Positions 7,457 to 9,121 of a stretch of 9,121 nucleotides of DNA are shown here, piece after piece (position 1 is the stretch's first letter; the number at the start of each line of letters is the position of its first letter). This DNA comes from JBCCTX01 sp039197765. GTDB taxonomy: Bacteria > Bacteroidota > Bacteroidia > J057. Position numbers and translations under genes: made by a program. The notes under the pieces were generated by a model. It ran no database searches, had not been told where the DNA came from, and saw nothing but the letters and a program-made list of their open reading frames with translations. The stretch lies in NCBI GenBank assembly GCA_039197765.1, contig JBCCTX010000310.1, positions 1 through 9,121 on the forward strand, written 5' to 3'.

Positions 7457-7818
7457 ATCCTATATTTTATGCAGTTGTAAGTATATTGCTCGTTGCCACT
7501 TCACAATTTCTTTTCAAACAAGGCGTTTCGGAGTTAAGTGATGAACTTCAAGAAGTCCCTAGTATCTGGCAAAAAGCAATAAAAGCTATGTTTAAGCCAA
7601 CAATTTTTGGGGGCTTGGCGTTGAACGGAATAGCAGCATTTTTCTGGTTGCTTGCTCTATCCGATTTAGAACTAAGTTTTATATTTCCCTTTCTTGCCTT
7701 AAATTATATACTTATTCCAGTTGGAGCATCCATTTTATATAAAGAAGAACTCACAAGTAATCGAGTAATAGGAATATTCGTTATCTGTGCAGGAGTACTT
7801 GTTATCGCATTTAGTTAA
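7453..7818 (+). CDS. Small four-helix SMR/EamA-like membrane protein (second of a pair)
   Basis: A 121-residue inner-membrane protein and paralogue of the preceding one. Seen: four hydrophobic segments at about 4-22, 50-70, 73-95 and 104-120. The motifs line up with its neighbour: ATSQFLFKQG (Q18), FFWLLALSDLELSFIFPF, YKEEL and NRVIGIFVICAGV. The shared WLL-x-LS-x-L-x-LSF-x-x-P block marks the duplication. There is no signal peptide. The gene looks more A/T-rich by eye than the genes before it. The ATGA overlap with the upstream gene suggests coupled translation at a fixed ratio, as expected for two halves of one transporter. Probable role: the partner subunit of a lipid-linked sugar flippase (ArnF-like), inferred from family and context only. 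Confidence 0.84.
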   Translation: MNPIFYAVVSILLVATSQFLFKQGVSELSDELQEVPSIWQKAIKAMFKPTIFGGLALNGIAAFFWLLALSDLELSFIFPFLALNYILIPVGASILYKEELTSNRVIGIFVICAGVLVIAFS

Positions 7819-7863
7819 TTACTGTTTATATCTGAAAATCGCCCATTTACTACCTATCTATAA

Positions 7864-8970
7864 ATGGAAAATTCACAAAAATCTCAACTTGTTCTTTCCA
7901 AGGATACACATACTTCCAACGGCAGTGAAACCGGTAAAAAGGCTTTAGTAACCCTTGTTACACCGGCCTATAATGAAGCGGACATATTAGATGAAAATAT
8001 GGCGGAGCTATGCGCGTACATGGAAGGACTAGAGAGTAAATACGATTGGGAGATCCTCATCGTAAATGATGGTAGTAAAGACGGTACTCGTGAACTGGCA
8101 GATAGCTTTGCCAAAGAAAGAGAGAATATACAGGTTCACCACCACGAGGTAAATAAAAACCTTGGAGGAGCACTACAAACTGGGTTCCGGTTGGCAAAAG
8201 GGGATATCATCATTGTTATGGATATGGACCTGAGTTATGAGCCCTCTCATATAGAACGCCTGTTGAACAGAATGGAGGAAACCAAAGCAGATGTTGTAAT
8301 AGCCTCCCCTTACATGAAAGGGGGTAAGAATACAAAAGTTCCCTTTACCCGTTTGTTACTGAGTAAGGTGGTGAACTATTTCATGCGCAAGGTTTCCAAT
8401 AAAGGCATCCATACCTTTACCAGTATGGTGCGGGCATACCGTGGAGACTTTTTAAGAAACCTCAACCTCAAGTCTAATACCTATTCTATCAATCCAGAGA
8501 TTATCTACAAGGCCTTCATATTAAGAGCTAAAGTAGAAGAAATACCCGCACACTTAGACTGGAGTGCACAGGTACAAGAGGGTGTTCAAAGAACCTCTAG
8601 CATTAGAATTTTTAAAGGAATTCTTGCGGGGCTGATGTCTGGATTTATTTTTAGACCCTATGCCTTCTTTATGGGGATAGGGCTCATCCTCATGCTAGTT
8701 TCTGTCTGGGTAATCGGGTGGATTTTCTTCCATACCTTCTCAATCTTACCAGACGTTGTTGTAGAAGCAGGCATGTTCAATGATCGCTTCTCTGAGGCTG
8801 TTCGAATTGTATTCCAGCAGCGACCTCATGCATTCTTTGTGGGAGGGATTACCCTGCTCGTCTCGCTTCAATTTCTAGGGATTGGATTTTTATCTCTTCA
8901 GAATAAGCGATACTTCGATGAGCTATTTCATATTAATTCGAATCAATTAAAAGAGCTTAATAAGCCGTGA
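7864..8970 (+). CDS. Family 2 glycosyltransferase, polyprenyl-phosphate (ArnC/DPM1/GtrB-like) type
   Basis: A 368-residue membrane-anchored GT-A enzyme. Seen: after a hydrophilic N-terminal tail of about 27 residues, the domain opens with LVTLVTPAYNEAD (PAYNE 34-38), then the nucleotide-contacting IVNDGSKDGT (D69) and the metal-binding DMD (D120-x-D122). Two membrane helices follow at about 267-289 and 321-345. This GT2 domain plus two C-terminal helices is the layout of enzymes that load one sugar on dolichyl- or undecaprenyl-phosphate (DPM1, GtrB, ArnC). The product would be a lipid-linked monosaccharide on the inner face of the membrane. The paralogous SMR pair 45 bp upstream could flip it and the GT-C-like protein 55 bp downstream could use it. 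The donor sugar is unknown; SDR, flavoprotein, deacetylase and sulfotransferase upstream suggest a modified one (inference). A transferase adding sugar directly to a growing chain is a less likely alternative. Confidence 0.88.
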   Translation: MENSQKSQLVLSKDTHTSNGSETGKKALVTLVTPAYNEADILDENMAELCAYMEGLESKYDWEILIVNDGSKDGTRELADSFAKERENIQVHHHEVNKNLGGALQTGFRLAKGDIIIVMDMDLSYEPSHIERLLNRMEETKADVVIASPYMKGGKNTKVPFTRLLLSKVVNYFMRKVSNKGIHTFTSMVRAYRGDFLRNLNLKSNTYSINPEIIYKAFILRAKVEEIPAHLDWSAQVQEGVQRTSSIRIFKGILAGLMSGFIFRPYAFFMGIGLILMLVSVWVIGWIFFHTFSILPDVVVEAGMFNDRFSEAVRIVFQQRPHAFFVGGITLLVSLQFLGIGFLSLQNKRYFDELFHINSNQLKELNKP

Positions 8971-9006
8971 AGCCCTAACCTGTGAAAAAGTTAAATTAGT
9001 TTGAAC

Positions 9007-9018
9007 TACTATTTGCAC
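9007..9018 (+). promoter_or_regulatory. Possible Bacteroidota -7-like element before the last gene
   Basis: TACTATTTGCAC resembles the Bacteroidota -7 consensus TAnnTTTG but has three rather than two spacer bases, and no clear TTTG is found at the -33 distance (TGTG at 8981-8984 is the nearest). A start just downstream would give a very short leader before the ATG at 9026. It may equally be an internal operon spacer with no promoter. Confidence 0.22.
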
Positions 9019-9025
9019 AGCGTCC

Positions 9026-9121
9026 ATGAAAAAACTGATCCTCTCATTTCTACCAATAACCCTGCTGTATGCATTGATTGTATTCGTATTCGGTTCATCT
9101 GAGCTTTCAGGCGATGAGCAC
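9026..9121 (+). CDS. Membrane protein, probable GT-C (ArnT/PMT-like) glycosyltransferase, N-terminus only
   Basis: Only 32 codons are present before the right edge. Seen: MKKLI, one hydrophobic helix at about residues 4-23, then SSELSGDEH. Family knowledge: GT-C transferases of the GT39/GT83 type (PMT, ArnT) begin with a membrane helix followed at once by an acidic D-E pair in the first external loop, needed for catalysis; GDEH fits that pattern. ATG at 9026 is 55 bp after the glycosyltransferase stop on the same strand. In this position, a transferase using a lipid-linked sugar on the outer face is logical. The fragment is short, so this is a tentative call; another multi-helix membrane protein is possible. 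Confidence 0.55.
   Translation, partial: MKKLILSFLPITLLYALIVFVFGSSELSGDEH

Noticed and set aside
7046..7818. The possibility that the two small membrane genes are one EamA gene broken by a frameshift.
   Set aside because: Each has its own start, a complete four-helix set and matching motifs, and the junction is a clean ATGA overlap. That pattern fits a real pair like ArnE/ArnF.

Overview
The window looks like part of an extracellular or surface polysaccharide locus from a Bacteroidota bacterium (Flavobacteriia or Cytophagia type). The reasons are a Wza-like outer-membrane export lipoprotein paired with a Wzc/Wzz-like co-polymerase, starts with no clear Shine-Dalgarno sequence and A/T-rich leaders instead, and a moderate, A/T-leaning composition. 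The species cannot be named from the sequence alone. No mobile element, tRNA, rRNA or CRISPR array was seen.

Layout. At the left, on the minus strand, are a polysaccharide export (OPX) lipoprotein (827-1693) and, 11 bp downstream of it, the N-terminal part of a chain-length determinant/co-polymerase (1-815, running off the left edge). A 757-bp A/T-rich region without genes (1694-2450) separates them from a plus-strand gene train that fills the rest of the window. That region holds several A/T palindromes that could be operators. The train reads: extended SDR sugar-nucleotide epimerase/dehydratase (2451-3446), FAD-dependent amine-oxidase-like flavoprotein (3443-4783), NodB-type polysaccharide deacetylase (4822-5829), PAPS-type sulfotransferase (5891-7015), two small four-helix SMR/EamA-like membrane proteins (7046-7456 and 7453-7818), a family-2 glycosyltransferase with two C-terminal membrane helices (7864-8970), and the first 32 codons of a membrane protein that resembles the start of a GT-C glycosyltransferase (9026 to the right edge). 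Spacing is tight (two 4-bp ATGA overlaps, other gaps 30-61 bp), so the plus-strand genes probably form one operon.

How they may work together (inference). The minus-strand pair is export machinery. The plus-strand genes look less like a repeat-unit assembly line than like a pathway that makes a modified sugar, loads it on a polyprenyl phosphate, flips it and transfers it outside the cytoplasm. The protein types parallel the Arn lipid A modification pathway: SDR (ArnA-like half), NodB deacetylase (ArnD), SMR pair (ArnE/ArnF), polyprenyl-phosphate glycosyltransferase (ArnC), GT-C transferase (ArnT). It differs by having a translationally coupled flavoprotein and a sulfotransferase, and by having no aminotransferase or formyltransferase in view. 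This Arn-like, sulfation-associated module is the most interesting feature of the window. No flippase (Wzx), polymerase (Wzy) or initiating sugar-phosphate transferase is visible, so those functions must be encoded elsewhere if they exist.
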